Assembly: GCA_025929455.1 (NCBI GenBank)
Contig: JAICMB010000157.1
Coordinates: 1 to 7,307 of the forward strand
Direction: 5' to 3'
DNA: 7,307 nucleotides
Source of the DNA: Bryobacteraceae bacterium
GTDB lineage: Bacteria; Acidobacteriota; Terriglobia; Bryobacterales; Bryobacteraceae
A model generated the notes under the pieces. It saw nothing but the letters and a program-made list of their open reading frames with translations. It was not told where the DNA came from and made no database searches. The first letter of the stretch is position 1. Every line of letters starts with the position of its first letter. Shown here in pieces: positions 1-5,361 of this stretch. The position numbers and the translations under genes are program-made.

Positions 1-686
1 CCGATGCGGCTTGCGATTACGGGGACTGCGGCCGCCATGGCCAACAATGCGGCGGAACCGAGTCCCTCACTTTCGCTGATGTAGAGGAACGCGGCGGCGC
101 GGCCGAGATCGCGAGTGAGGCTGGCGGAAAAGTGCACGGGCGCGCCGGCGGTGGCGGAGGCGCGTTCGATCAGGGCGCGGCACTTGCCGGGATCGGCGGA
201 ATCGAGCGCAACGATTTCGCCGGGGCCGCTATGGCCGGCTGTATCGGGAATTGGCACGCCGTCGTAGACGACCGAAATTTTGTGCGGCGGAACACCGGCA
301 GCGCGCAGGAGCGCAGCAACGTATTCGGATACCGCGAGGAAGCGTGCGGCGCGGCGGTATTTCCAGCGCGACGTGATGCCGCGTTTGGGGGGAAACGCGA
401 CGCGGCGGGAGACGACGAGCGGGCGGCGCAGCAACAGGCCAAGCGTGTGGGCGCGCGCATCGTGCGCGTGGATGAGGTCGGCGCGATGCGAGAGCTTCAG
501 TGCGTTGACCAAAGTTAGCGGGAGCGCGCGGTGGCGCTGAGCAACAGCGGCCTGCAACAGGCCGGACGTGGGTGGCGCGAGCAACGTCGAGGATACGCCG
601 GCGCCGGTGAGGCCGCGCATGAGGTAGTGGACTTGCCACTGACCGCCGCGCATTTCGTGGCCGGTGTCGATGTGGAGAACGTTCAC
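1..686 (-). CDS. Glycosyltransferase family 4 (GT-B fold), partial at left edge
   Basis: An open minus-strand frame of 228 codons runs off the left edge without a stop. It likely transfers a sugar from a nucleotide-sugar donor to a surface glycan or lipid acceptor on the cytoplasmic side of the membrane. The N-terminus (residues 2-26) has the GT-B opening VLHIDTG followed by MRGGQ, which is the glycine-rich acceptor-side loop. DLIHAHDARAH (70-80) and VSEYVAALL (119-127) are typical of the first Rossmann domain, and VVYDGVPIP (139-147) marks the interdomain crossing. SESEGLGSAALLAMAAAVPVIAS (204-226) is the donor-binding E-x7-E region of GT4 in variant form, with Ala216 where the second Glu usually stands. 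I chose GTG at 686: it lies 14 bases after the stop of the upstream glycosyltransferase and gives the expected N-terminus. No Shine-Dalgarno is evident. The stretch between the crossing and the EGLG motif is only about 60 residues, shorter than usual. Family sure; acceptor and donor unknown. Confidence 0.88.
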   Translation of the reverse strand, partial: MNVLHIDTGHEMRGGQWQVHYLMRGLTGAGVSSTLLAPPTSGLLQAAVAQRHRALPLTLVNALKLSHRADLIHAHDARAHTLGLLLRRPLVVSRRVAFPPKRGITSRWKYRRAARFLAVSEYVAALLRAAGVPPHKISVVYDGVPIPDTAGHSGPGEIVALDSADPGKCRALIERASATAGAPVHFSASLTRDLGRAAAFLYISESEGLGSAALLAMAAAVPVIASRI

Positions 687-700
687 GCGCGCATAAGGAG

Positions 701-1465
701 CTAACGCCGCGGCATCATGTAGCGCGCTTTGGCGTATTTCACGAAGTTGTACATGGAGGCCATGTGTGCGATGGCGAGTCCTTCGACGCCATCGAGGAAA
801 CCGCGCTTGAGCACGTACGTGCGAAAAAACGTCCAGGGCGGGTCGAAAATCATTTGCCGCCATCCGATGGGGATTTTTTGGGCGATGAGCTGTTCGGCCG
901 CGAGGGTGGTGTAGCGGTCCATGGTCTTGAGATGTTCGGACAGCGAGCTGCACGTGAAGTGAAGGATGTTGGATTTCAGGTGACCGATGGGGCCGTCGAC
1001 CTCGACGGATTCGTGCACGAAGTCGCCGACCCAGCGCGCTTTTTTGCGATTGAACAGGCGCACTTTGCGGTCGGGATACCAGCCGGAGTGCAGAATCCAG
1101 CGGCCCAGGTATTGGGCGAGGCGCGGCATCGTGTAAGCGTCGTAACGCGCACCGTTCTTTTTGATTTGCCAGATCTCGCCCTCGAGCGCTTCGCTGAGCG
1201 ATTCGTCGGCATCGAGCGAGAGGACCCAGTCGTGTTCCGCGTGTTCGGACGCGAAGTTTTTCTGGCTGGAGAAGCCGGCCCAGGGATTTTCGAGCACGCG
1301 TGCGCCGAGGTTGGCCGCGATTTCACAGGTGCGGTCGGTAGAGCCGCTGTCGATCACGACGATTTCGTCGCAACAGCGAAGGCTTTCGATCACACGGGAA
1401 ATGTTGCGTTCCTCGTTGAACGTGATGATGGTGGCCGAAATTTTCAGCACGCCGCGTAAATACAT
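701..1465 (-). CDS. Glycosyltransferase family 2, WaaE/KdtX-like
   Basis: A 254-residue GT-A glycosyltransferase of the type that adds a hexose to lipopolysaccharide core or related surface glycans, using a nucleotide sugar in the cytoplasm. The opening ISATIITFNEERNI (9-22) binds the nucleotide, DEIVVIDSGSTDRT (33-46) is the classic GT2 second strand, and LDADE (84-88) holds the metal-binding DxD. GWYPDRKVRLF (128-138) and VHE (150-152) are the second-half motifs shared by WaaE-like proteins. The C-terminal part (about 205-248) is rich in aromatic and basic residues and may touch the membrane. Length is normal for the family. The annotated ATG has no Shine-Dalgarno. A GTG at 1450 (residue 6) gives the more family-like start MLKISATII and is a real alternative. 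The next gene on this strand, also a glycosyltransferase, starts 14 bases after the stop, which suggests co-transcription. Exact substrate unknown. Confidence 0.92.
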   Translation of the reverse strand: MYLRGVLKISATIITFNEERNISRVIESLRCCDEIVVIDSGSTDRTCEIAANLGARVLENPWAGFSSQKNFASEHAEHDWVLSLDADESLSEALEGEIWQIKKNGARYDAYTMPRLAQYLGRWILHSGWYPDRKVRLFNRKKARWVGDFVHESVEVDGPIGHLKSNILHFTCSSLSEHLKTMDRYTTLAAEQLIAQKIPIGWRQMIFDPPWTFFRTYVLKRGFLDGVEGLAIAHMASMYNFVKYAKARYMMPRR

Positions 1466-1469
1466 TATA
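1464..1469 (-). promoter_or_regulatory. Perfect TATAAT -10-like hexamer overlapping the ATG at 1465
   Basis: The minus strand reads CTATAATG here, a full match to the sigma-70 -10 hexamer whose last two bases are the first two of the annotated ATG. I see no good -35 hexamer 16-18 bases upstream. If it is a promoter, the transcript would begin inside codons 3-5 and translation would need the GTG at 1450. A chance match in GC-rich DNA is possible. Confidence 0.3.
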
Positions 1470-1720
1470 GAGAGCGGCGGTGGCTGACCGCGCGTGTGGT
1501 GTTCTGGAGCGGCGGGGGACGGCGAGGCGCCGGTGCGACGGTTACAAGGGCGATGGCGGCCAATGAGGGTCTGGAGACCCGCTGTAAGCGTGCGTAGCCG
1601 CCGCTACAAGTTTCGTCTGCAACCCGGGCATGGGCAGCCGGCAGGACCGGCCGCCCCACTGGAATCTGCGTGCGCTTGGGAACTTGTGAGGTCTTGTGAC
1701 ACACCGAAGCCGACCCGCAA
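1466..1720. other. Non-coding, hairpin-rich spacer between era and the GT2 gene
   Basis: No protein in any frame of this 255-base stretch looks real. On the era strand it lies after the era stop and before the glycosyltransferase. It holds three short inverted repeats in a row: GGGTC-tgga-GACCC (1567-1580), GTAGC-cgcc-GCTAC (1594-1607) and a stronger GC-rich one at 1632-1656. No U-run follows any of them on either strand, so none is a standard intrinsic terminator. The pattern recalls the dispersed non-coding hairpin repeats of acidobacterial and verrucomicrobial genomes, which is an inference from memory. Confidence 0.5.
1632..1656. repeat. GC-rich inverted repeat (hairpin) downstream of era
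   Basis: GGGC-A-GCCGG, then a cagga loop, then CCGGC-C-GCCC: a nine-pair stem with a single A/C mismatch and a 5-base loop. It lies 65-89 bases past the era stop. It could slow or end era transcription or protect the mRNA 3' end, but there is no U-tract for a factor-independent terminator. Confidence 0.55.
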
Positions 1721-2605
1721 CTAGCGCCAGCCGATTTCTTTGAGGAAGTTGGGGTCTTCGCGCCAGGAGGGGCGCACTTTCACGTAGAGCTCCAGGAAGA
1801 TTTTGCGGCTGAGGAGGGGTTCGAGTTCTTTGCGAGCGGCGGTTCCGATGCGCTTGAGCATGTCTCCTTTGCGGCCGATCATGATAGCTTTCTGGCCTTC
1901 GCGCTCGACGTAAATGGTTGCTCCGATGCGGAGGAGTGATGACGTGTCCTCCCATACGTCGACCAGAACGGCGACAGAATGCGGCACTTCCTGGCGGGTT
2001 TCCCGCAGGATTTTTTCACGGATGTACTCGGCCGCCAGAAAGCGTTCCGGTTGATCGGTGATGTGGTCCGGCGGGAAGAGCGGCGGGTCTTCGGGCAATC
2101 GCGACACGATGGCGGCGGTAAGCGCGTCGAGGCCCTCGCGGCGCAGAGCGGAGATGGGAACATAGTCGGCGAACTCACGGCGTGTTTTCCAGTTTTCGAT
2201 GCGCGGCAGGATGAGGCGCTTGTCCTCGAGGCGGTCGATTTTGGTGAGCACGAGGATGGTGGGCGTGTCCACGCGCGCAAGAATGTCGAGGACCTGATCG
2301 TCGGGCGCGAACGTGCGCGTGCAGTCGTCGAGAAAAAGTAGGACATCGCGGTCTTCGAGCGCGGCGTGCACTTCGTCCATCATGCGCCGGTTGAGGAGGG
2401 ATTCGGCAGCGTCGTGTATGCCGGGGGTGTCGATGAAGACGATCTGCGCGTCAGGTAGCGTGAGGACGCCTTGTACCGACGTGCGGGTGGTTTGCGGTTT
2501 ATCGGAGACGATGGCGAGTTTCTCGCCGACTAGCGCGTTGAGGAGAGTGGATTTACCGGCGTTGGGGCGGCCGAGGATGGAAACGAAACCGGAGTGGTGG
2601 GGCAA
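1721..2605 (-). CDS. era: GTPase Era, 16S rRNA-binding ribosome assembly factor
   Basis: A 294-residue Era, the usual length. Era is a cytoplasmic GTPase that binds the 3' end of 16S rRNA and helps 30S subunits mature. The GTPase domain shows G1 GRPNAGKST (12-20), the switch I segment KPQTTRT (36-42), G3 DTPGIH (59-64), G4 TKID (121-124) and G5 SAL (152-154). The C-terminal KH domain carries GRKGDMLKRIG (244-254) and ends in the family-typical KVRPSWREDPNFLKEIGW. G4 has Thr in place of the common Asn of NKxD. The start is a TTG at 2605: an in-frame TAA sits two codons upstream and the N-terminus MPHHSGFVSILGRPNAGKS fits the family exactly. No Shine-Dalgarno is visible. An IS256-type remnant ends about 27 bases upstream, so the original promoter region has been invaded. 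Confidence 0.97.
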   Translation of the reverse strand: MPHHSGFVSILGRPNAGKSTLLNALVGEKLAIVSDKPQTTRTSVQGVLTLPDAQIVFIDTPGIHDAAESLLNRRMMDEVHAALEDRDVLLFLDDCTRTFAPDDQVLDILARVDTPTILVLTKIDRLEDKRLILPRIENWKTRREFADYVPISALRREGLDALTAAIVSRLPEDPPLFPPDHITDQPERFLAAEYIREKILRETRQEVPHSVAVLVDVWEDTSSLLRIGATIYVEREGQKAIMIGRKGDMLKRIGTAARKELEPLLSRKIFLELYVKVRPSWREDPNFLKEIGWR

Positions 2606-2631
2606 GCTTTATGGTAGTGCGCTGGTAGCTT

Positions 2632-2656
2632 GGCGGTGTCAATACTCTTGTGTAAA
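2632..2656. repeat. Probable IS256-type terminal inverted repeat (single surviving end)
   Basis: This 25-base segment begins GGCGGTGTCAA and ends TTGTGTAAA, the general shape (GTGTCA near the outer edge, TGTGTAAA inward) of many IS256-family ends. The assignment is from memory of the family. No matching inverted copy is visible between 2957 and 3041, so the element has lost its other end and target duplications cannot be checked here. Confidence 0.5.
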
Positions 2657-2754
2657 CCGCTGTTCTCGATTGTCATGACCCGCGCAGCGAAGCCCTGCGC
2701 CGCGCTGTTTGCGGCGCGTTTAGGGCATAGCGGAGCGGGCCATGACAATAGCGG
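2657..2754. repeat. 98-base nested palindrome inside the IS tail
   Basis: The left and right arms pair in four blocks, from outside in. CCGCT (2657-2661) pairs with AGCGG (2750-2754). ATTGTCATGACCCGC (2669-2683) pairs with GCGGGCCATGACAAT (2735-2749) in 14 of 15 positions. GCCCT (2692-2696) pairs with AGGGC (2722-2726), and GCGCCGC (2697-2703) pairs with GCGGCGC (2711-2717) around a 7-base loop. The whole could form one long interrupted hairpin or cruciform. It sits directly inside the terminal repeat, in the non-coding tail after the transposase stop. It may be a transcription block, a transposase-binding structure, or a separate small palindromic element that landed there. Confidence 0.75.
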
Positions 2755-2783
2755 CCGGCTTGCTCTCGCCATGCCCGCGCAGC

Positions 2784-2957
2784 TCATGCGGCGGCTCCCA
2801 ACGCTGCTCGCAGGCGTTCGCCCCACACAATCTCGAACCGGTTCAGCGCCTGGCGCCATTACTGCACCGTCTCCCATTTCGCCAAGGCGTTCCGCAACGC
2901 CAGATACAGCAGTTTCAGCGCACTCTCTTCGTTTGGAACGACGCGGCGCGATATTTT
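2784..2957 (-). pseudogene. IS256-family transposase, C-terminal fragment with internal stop
   Basis: Minus-strand reading gives KISRRVVPNEESALKLLY, then LALRNALAKWETVQ, a TAA stop (2859-2861), and in the same frame WRQALNRFEIVWGERLRAAL before a TGA at 2784-2786. This matches the family ending RG-x-FP-N/S-D/E-E-x-x-LKLLYLALRN-x-x-KW...W-x-x-ALNxF of IS256/Mutator transposases. The stop falls between KW and W, where the family has about six residues and this copy has five counting the stop, so a nonsense change and perhaps loss of one codon have occurred. The catalytic DDE residues lie in the missing upstream part. Upstream of 2957 the frame stays open but no longer resembles a transposase. 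It is inactive. Confidence 0.78.
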
Positions 2958-3041
2958 CGCGGACCCGGAAGCCCTGAGCAGAAGCTTGAAATGTCGCCGG
3001 CGGCTGACCCGGTTTTGGCACGCTTGTGAGATCATCACGAA
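2958..3041 (+). other. Upstream region of the cytochrome/PQQ-dehydrogenase genes
   Basis: These 84 bases separate the IS remnant from the cytochrome start. An in-frame TGA at 3027-3029 closes the frame four codons before the TTG start. I find no clear sigma-70 pair. TTGAAA at 2986-2991 has no partner -10 hexamer, and only a weak GAG (3028-3030) could act as ribosome-binding site. Confidence 0.35.
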
Positions 3042-3797
3042 TTGGCGCGCTTCGTATTCGTCATATGGGTTGTTGCCGCCGGCGTTATGGCGGCGCAGAA
3101 CGCCGATGTCGAGGTCGGCAGGGGCGTGTTCCGCATTTACTGCTCGCCATGCCACGGCATCAGCGCGCGAGGCGGTAAGGGACCGGATCTGACCCGCGGG
3201 CTGCTCGCGTCGGGCGTGCATGACGATGCGATTTTCCGTGTGATCGCTGACGGCGTCAGCGGTACCGAGATGGAAGCATTCGGCGGCACTCTCAGCGACG
3301 ACAGTATCCGGAGGACGATCGCGTTTCTGCGTTCGCTGCAGGCGCAGAGTGGAGCGGAGCGCATCCCGGGAGATGCTGCGGCGGGCGAGCAGGTGTTCTG
3401 GGACAAGGGTCGGTGCGGCGGGTGCCACCGTGTGGGATCCAAGGGCGGCGGGGCCGGGCCGGACCTGAGCCGGATCGGCCGGCAGCGCAGCGCCGATTAT
3501 CTCCGCACCTCAATCATCGATCCCAACACCGACATTACACCGGGTTATCGGACGGTGATGATTGTCACTCGCGATGGTAAGCGGATCAGCGGCCTGGAAC
3601 GCGGGTTGGACAACTTCACGGTGCAACTCACGACTCTTTCGGGGCGGTTCTATTCATTCGAACGCGACAAGGTAGCGTCTGTCACGCACGAGAGGCGGTC
3701 GCTGATGCCGTCGTACAAAGACAGCCTGAGCGGCGCGGAGTTGCAGAACCTGGTGGCGTACCTCGCGGGATTGAGCGGGGTCGAGGGAAGCCGGTGA
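3042..3797 (+). CDS. Secreted diheme cytochrome c, partner of the PQQ dehydrogenase
   Basis: A 251-residue periplasmic electron carrier with two class I heme c sites. A signal peptide (about 1-21, hydrophobic core FVFVIWVVAAGVMAA) precedes the first domain, with heme motif CSPCH (34-38) and likely axial Met77 in GTEMEAF. The second domain has CGGCH (125-129) and likely axial Met222 in SLMPSY. Between them lies an inserted beta-rich segment (about 168-215, with TVMIVTRDGKRISGLE and FTVQLTT), the layout of the Pirellula/Verrucomicrobium-type putative heme-binding domain. The start is TTG at 3042, the first possible start after an in-frame stop at 3027 and the one that gives a complete signal peptide. 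The stop TGA overlaps the GTG start of the dehydrogenase by 4 bases, so the two are co-transcribed and probably translationally coupled. It most likely takes electrons from reduced PQQ and passes them to a terminal oxidase. Confidence 0.9.
   Translation: MARFVFVIWVVAAGVMAAQNADVEVGRGVFRIYCSPCHGISARGGKGPDLTRGLLASGVHDDAIFRVIADGVSGTEMEAFGGTLSDDSIRRTIAFLRSLQAQSGAERIPGDAAAGEQVFWDKGRCGGCHRVGSKGGGAGPDLSRIGRQRSADYLRTSIIDPNTDITPGYRTVMIVTRDGKRISGLERGLDNFTVQLTTLSGRFYSFERDKVASVTHERRSLMPSYKDSLSGAELQNLVAYLAGLSGVEGSR
3783..3788 (+). promoter_or_regulatory. Shine-Dalgarno of the PQQ dehydrogenase inside the cytochrome gene
   Basis: GAGGGA lies 5 bases before the GTG at 3794, within the last codons of the cytochrome gene. 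It supports the GTG start and, with the GTGA overlap (3794-3797), translational coupling. It is the clearest ribosome-binding site in the window. Confidence 0.7.
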
Positions 3798-5341
3798 AGA
3801 AACTCTGCGCGGTCCTGGCCTGGTGCTGCACAGTTGTTTTAGCGGCGGACACGACGTGGGTTCGCTACGGCGGCGATTATGCCGGCACGCGGTACAGCCC
3901 GCTGGCGCAGATCAATACCGCGAATGTCGCGCGGCTGGCGCCGAGGTGGATTGCTCAGACCGGCTTTTCGGGCGTGATGGAAACCACGCCGCTGGTTGAT
4001 AGCGGACTGATGTTCGTAACCGGCGGGTCGAACGCGGCGGTGGCGCTTGATGTGCGAACTGGTAAAACGATGTGGCGGTATTCGCATACGCCGCCGCGCG
4101 GCCTGAACCTGTGCTGCGGGGAACCGAACCGCGGCTTTGCCCTGCACGGTTCGACGGTGATTAAGGTGAATATCGAGAATCACCTGGCAGCGCTGGACGC
4201 CAAATCCGGCGCGGTGCTGTGGGATACGCAGATCGCGGATTACCGGAAGGGCTACACCGGAACCTCGGCGCCGCTGGTGGTGAAAGACATGGTGGTGATT
4301 GGAACGGGCGGCGGCGAGTTCGGAATTCGCGGCTTCGTGGACGCGTACGACGTCAAGACCGGCAAGCGCCTGTGGCGGTTCGACACGGTCCCCGGGCCGG
4401 AAGATCCGGTTGCCGGGAAGACGTGGGACGGCGATTCGTGGCAGCGCGGCGGCGGCTCGACGTGGATCACGGGCACCTACGATCCGGAACTGAACCTGGT
4501 GTACTGGGGCACCGGGAATCCCGGCCCGGACATGAACGGCGACCTGCGGAGGGGAGACAACCTGTACACCTGCAGCGTTGTCGCGCTGGATGCGGACAGC
4601 GGGAAACTGCGGTGGCATTTTCAGTTCACGCCGCACGACACGCACGACTGGGATGCTGTCGCCGATCCGGTGCTGGTGGATTTGCGCGTGGAGGGTCGCG
4701 ACGTGAAGGCGCTGATGCAGGCCAACCGGAACGGGTACTTCTATGTGCTGGACCGTACGACCGGGAAATTCCTGCTGGCGAGTCCTTACACGAAGATTTC
4801 GTGGGCAAACGGCATTGGTGTAGACGGCAGGCCGAAACTGGTGAAGGGGCAGGAGCCGTCGGAGGAGGGCACGCGGGTATGTCCGGGGATGCCGGGAGGA
4901 CATAACTGGCAGCCTACGGCGTACAGCGCGCAGACGGGGCTGTTTTACTTCCAATCGACGGACGGCTGCCAGACCTACTACAAGACGCGGCACGGTTTTG
5001 TCGAAGGGCAATGGTTTCAGCTCAGCACGACGGACGACATACACGGAGAGCCCGCGGCCGGATCGCTGGTGGCGATGGATGCGGCGGCGGGAACGGTGCG
5101 GTGGCGCGCGGAGATGCTGAGCACGCCGACAGCGGGGTTGCTGGCGACGGCGGGCGGGCTGGTGTTTGCCGGCGACGGGTACGGGTATGCAATGGCGCTG
5201 GATGCACAGAGTGGCAAGGTGCTGTGGAAGTTCTATACCGGCGGGCCGGTGCGGGGTTCGTTTGTCACGTACACGGTCGACGGGAAGCAGTATGTGGCGG
5301 TGGCGGCGGGGACTAGCGTGATTGCGTTCGGTTTGGAGTGA
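3794..5341 (+). CDS. PQQ-dependent alcohol dehydrogenase, lanthanide-type active site
   Basis: A 515-residue periplasmic quinoprotein of the eight-bladed propeller class (methanol/ethanol dehydrogenase type). A signal peptide (about 1-18) is followed by YGGDYAGTRYSPL (25-37). Propeller tryptophan motifs of the form ALDxxTGKxxW recur at 84-94, 133-143, 184-194, 264-274 and 468-478. The vicinal cysteines Cys107-Cys108 form the disulfide ring over PQQ. Metal ligands by motif alignment are Glu175 (GGEFGIRG), Asn242 (GTGNPGP) and the catalytic Asp285 in TPHDTHDWD. Asp287 two residues on is the extra acidic ligand found in lanthanide-dependent XoxF/ExaF enzymes, where calcium enzymes have Ala. Arg312 in NRNGYFYVLDRT fits the PQQ-contact arginine. 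There is no fused C-terminal heme domain; the overlapping upstream cytochrome would supply it. GTG start with a good Shine-Dalgarno. The alcohol substrate cannot be read from sequence. Confidence 0.93.
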   Translation: MKKLCAVLAWCCTVVLAADTTWVRYGGDYAGTRYSPLAQINTANVARLAPRWIAQTGFSGVMETTPLVDSGLMFVTGGSNAAVALDVRTGKTMWRYSHTPPRGLNLCCGEPNRGFALHGSTVIKVNIENHLAALDAKSGAVLWDTQIADYRKGYTGTSAPLVVKDMVVIGTGGGEFGIRGFVDAYDVKTGKRLWRFDTVPGPEDPVAGKTWDGDSWQRGGGSTWITGTYDPELNLVYWGTGNPGPDMNGDLRRGDNLYTCSVVALDADSGKLRWHFQFTPHDTHDWDAVADPVLVDLRVEGRDVKALMQANRNGYFYVLDRTTGKFLLASPYTKISWANGIGVDGRPKLVKGQEPSEEGTRVCPGMPGGHNWQPTAYSAQTGLFYFQSTDGCQTYYKTRHGFVEGQWFQLSTTDDIHGEPAAGSLVAMDAAAGTVRWRAEMLSTPTAGLLATAGGLVFAGDGYGYAMALDAQSGKVLWKFYTGGPVRGSFVTYTVDGKQYVAVAAGTSVIAFGLE

Positions 5342-5361
5342 CGGTGGGCGGGTATAGGGGC

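Larger units (their letters stand above)
2632..2957 (-). mobile_element. Degraded IS256 (Mutator)-family insertion sequence, 3' remnant
   Basis: Between the divergent era and cytochrome genes are a candidate terminal repeat at 2632-2656, a non-coding segment with a large palindrome, and the C-terminus of a transposase on the minus strand (2784-2957). This order (transposase end, short non-coding tail, terminal repeat) is that of the 3' end of an IS256-family element. The 5' portion, more than 80% of a normal ~1.3-kb element, and the second terminal repeat are missing, so it cannot move by itself. The upper boundary near 2957 is only where transposase similarity fades. Confidence 0.72.

Noticed and set aside
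132..639. Several short frames on both strands near the left edge
   Set aside because: All overlap the partial family 4 glycosyltransferase, whose frame (686 to 1) gives a coherent GT-B protein.
764..1459. 231-codon plus-strand frame opposite the GT2 gene
   Set aside because: Low-complexity antisense shadow; the minus strand has all GT2 motifs.
3014..3029. TTTTGGCACGCTTGTG as a sigma-54 promoter before the cytochrome gene
   Set aside because: The TGGCACG half matches, but the GC required at the -12 element is absent at the correct spacing.
2859..3428. 189-codon minus-strand frame across the cytochrome start
   Set aside because: Only its last ~33 codons (below about 2957) resemble a transposase; the rest is antisense to the cytochrome gene.
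3839..5044. Long (401-codon) open frame on the minus strand inside the dehydrogenase
   Set aside because: Shadow of the high-GC codon pattern of the real gene; its protein is rich in Arg and Pro, has no recognisable domain, and the plus-strand frame is unmistakably a quinoprotein.
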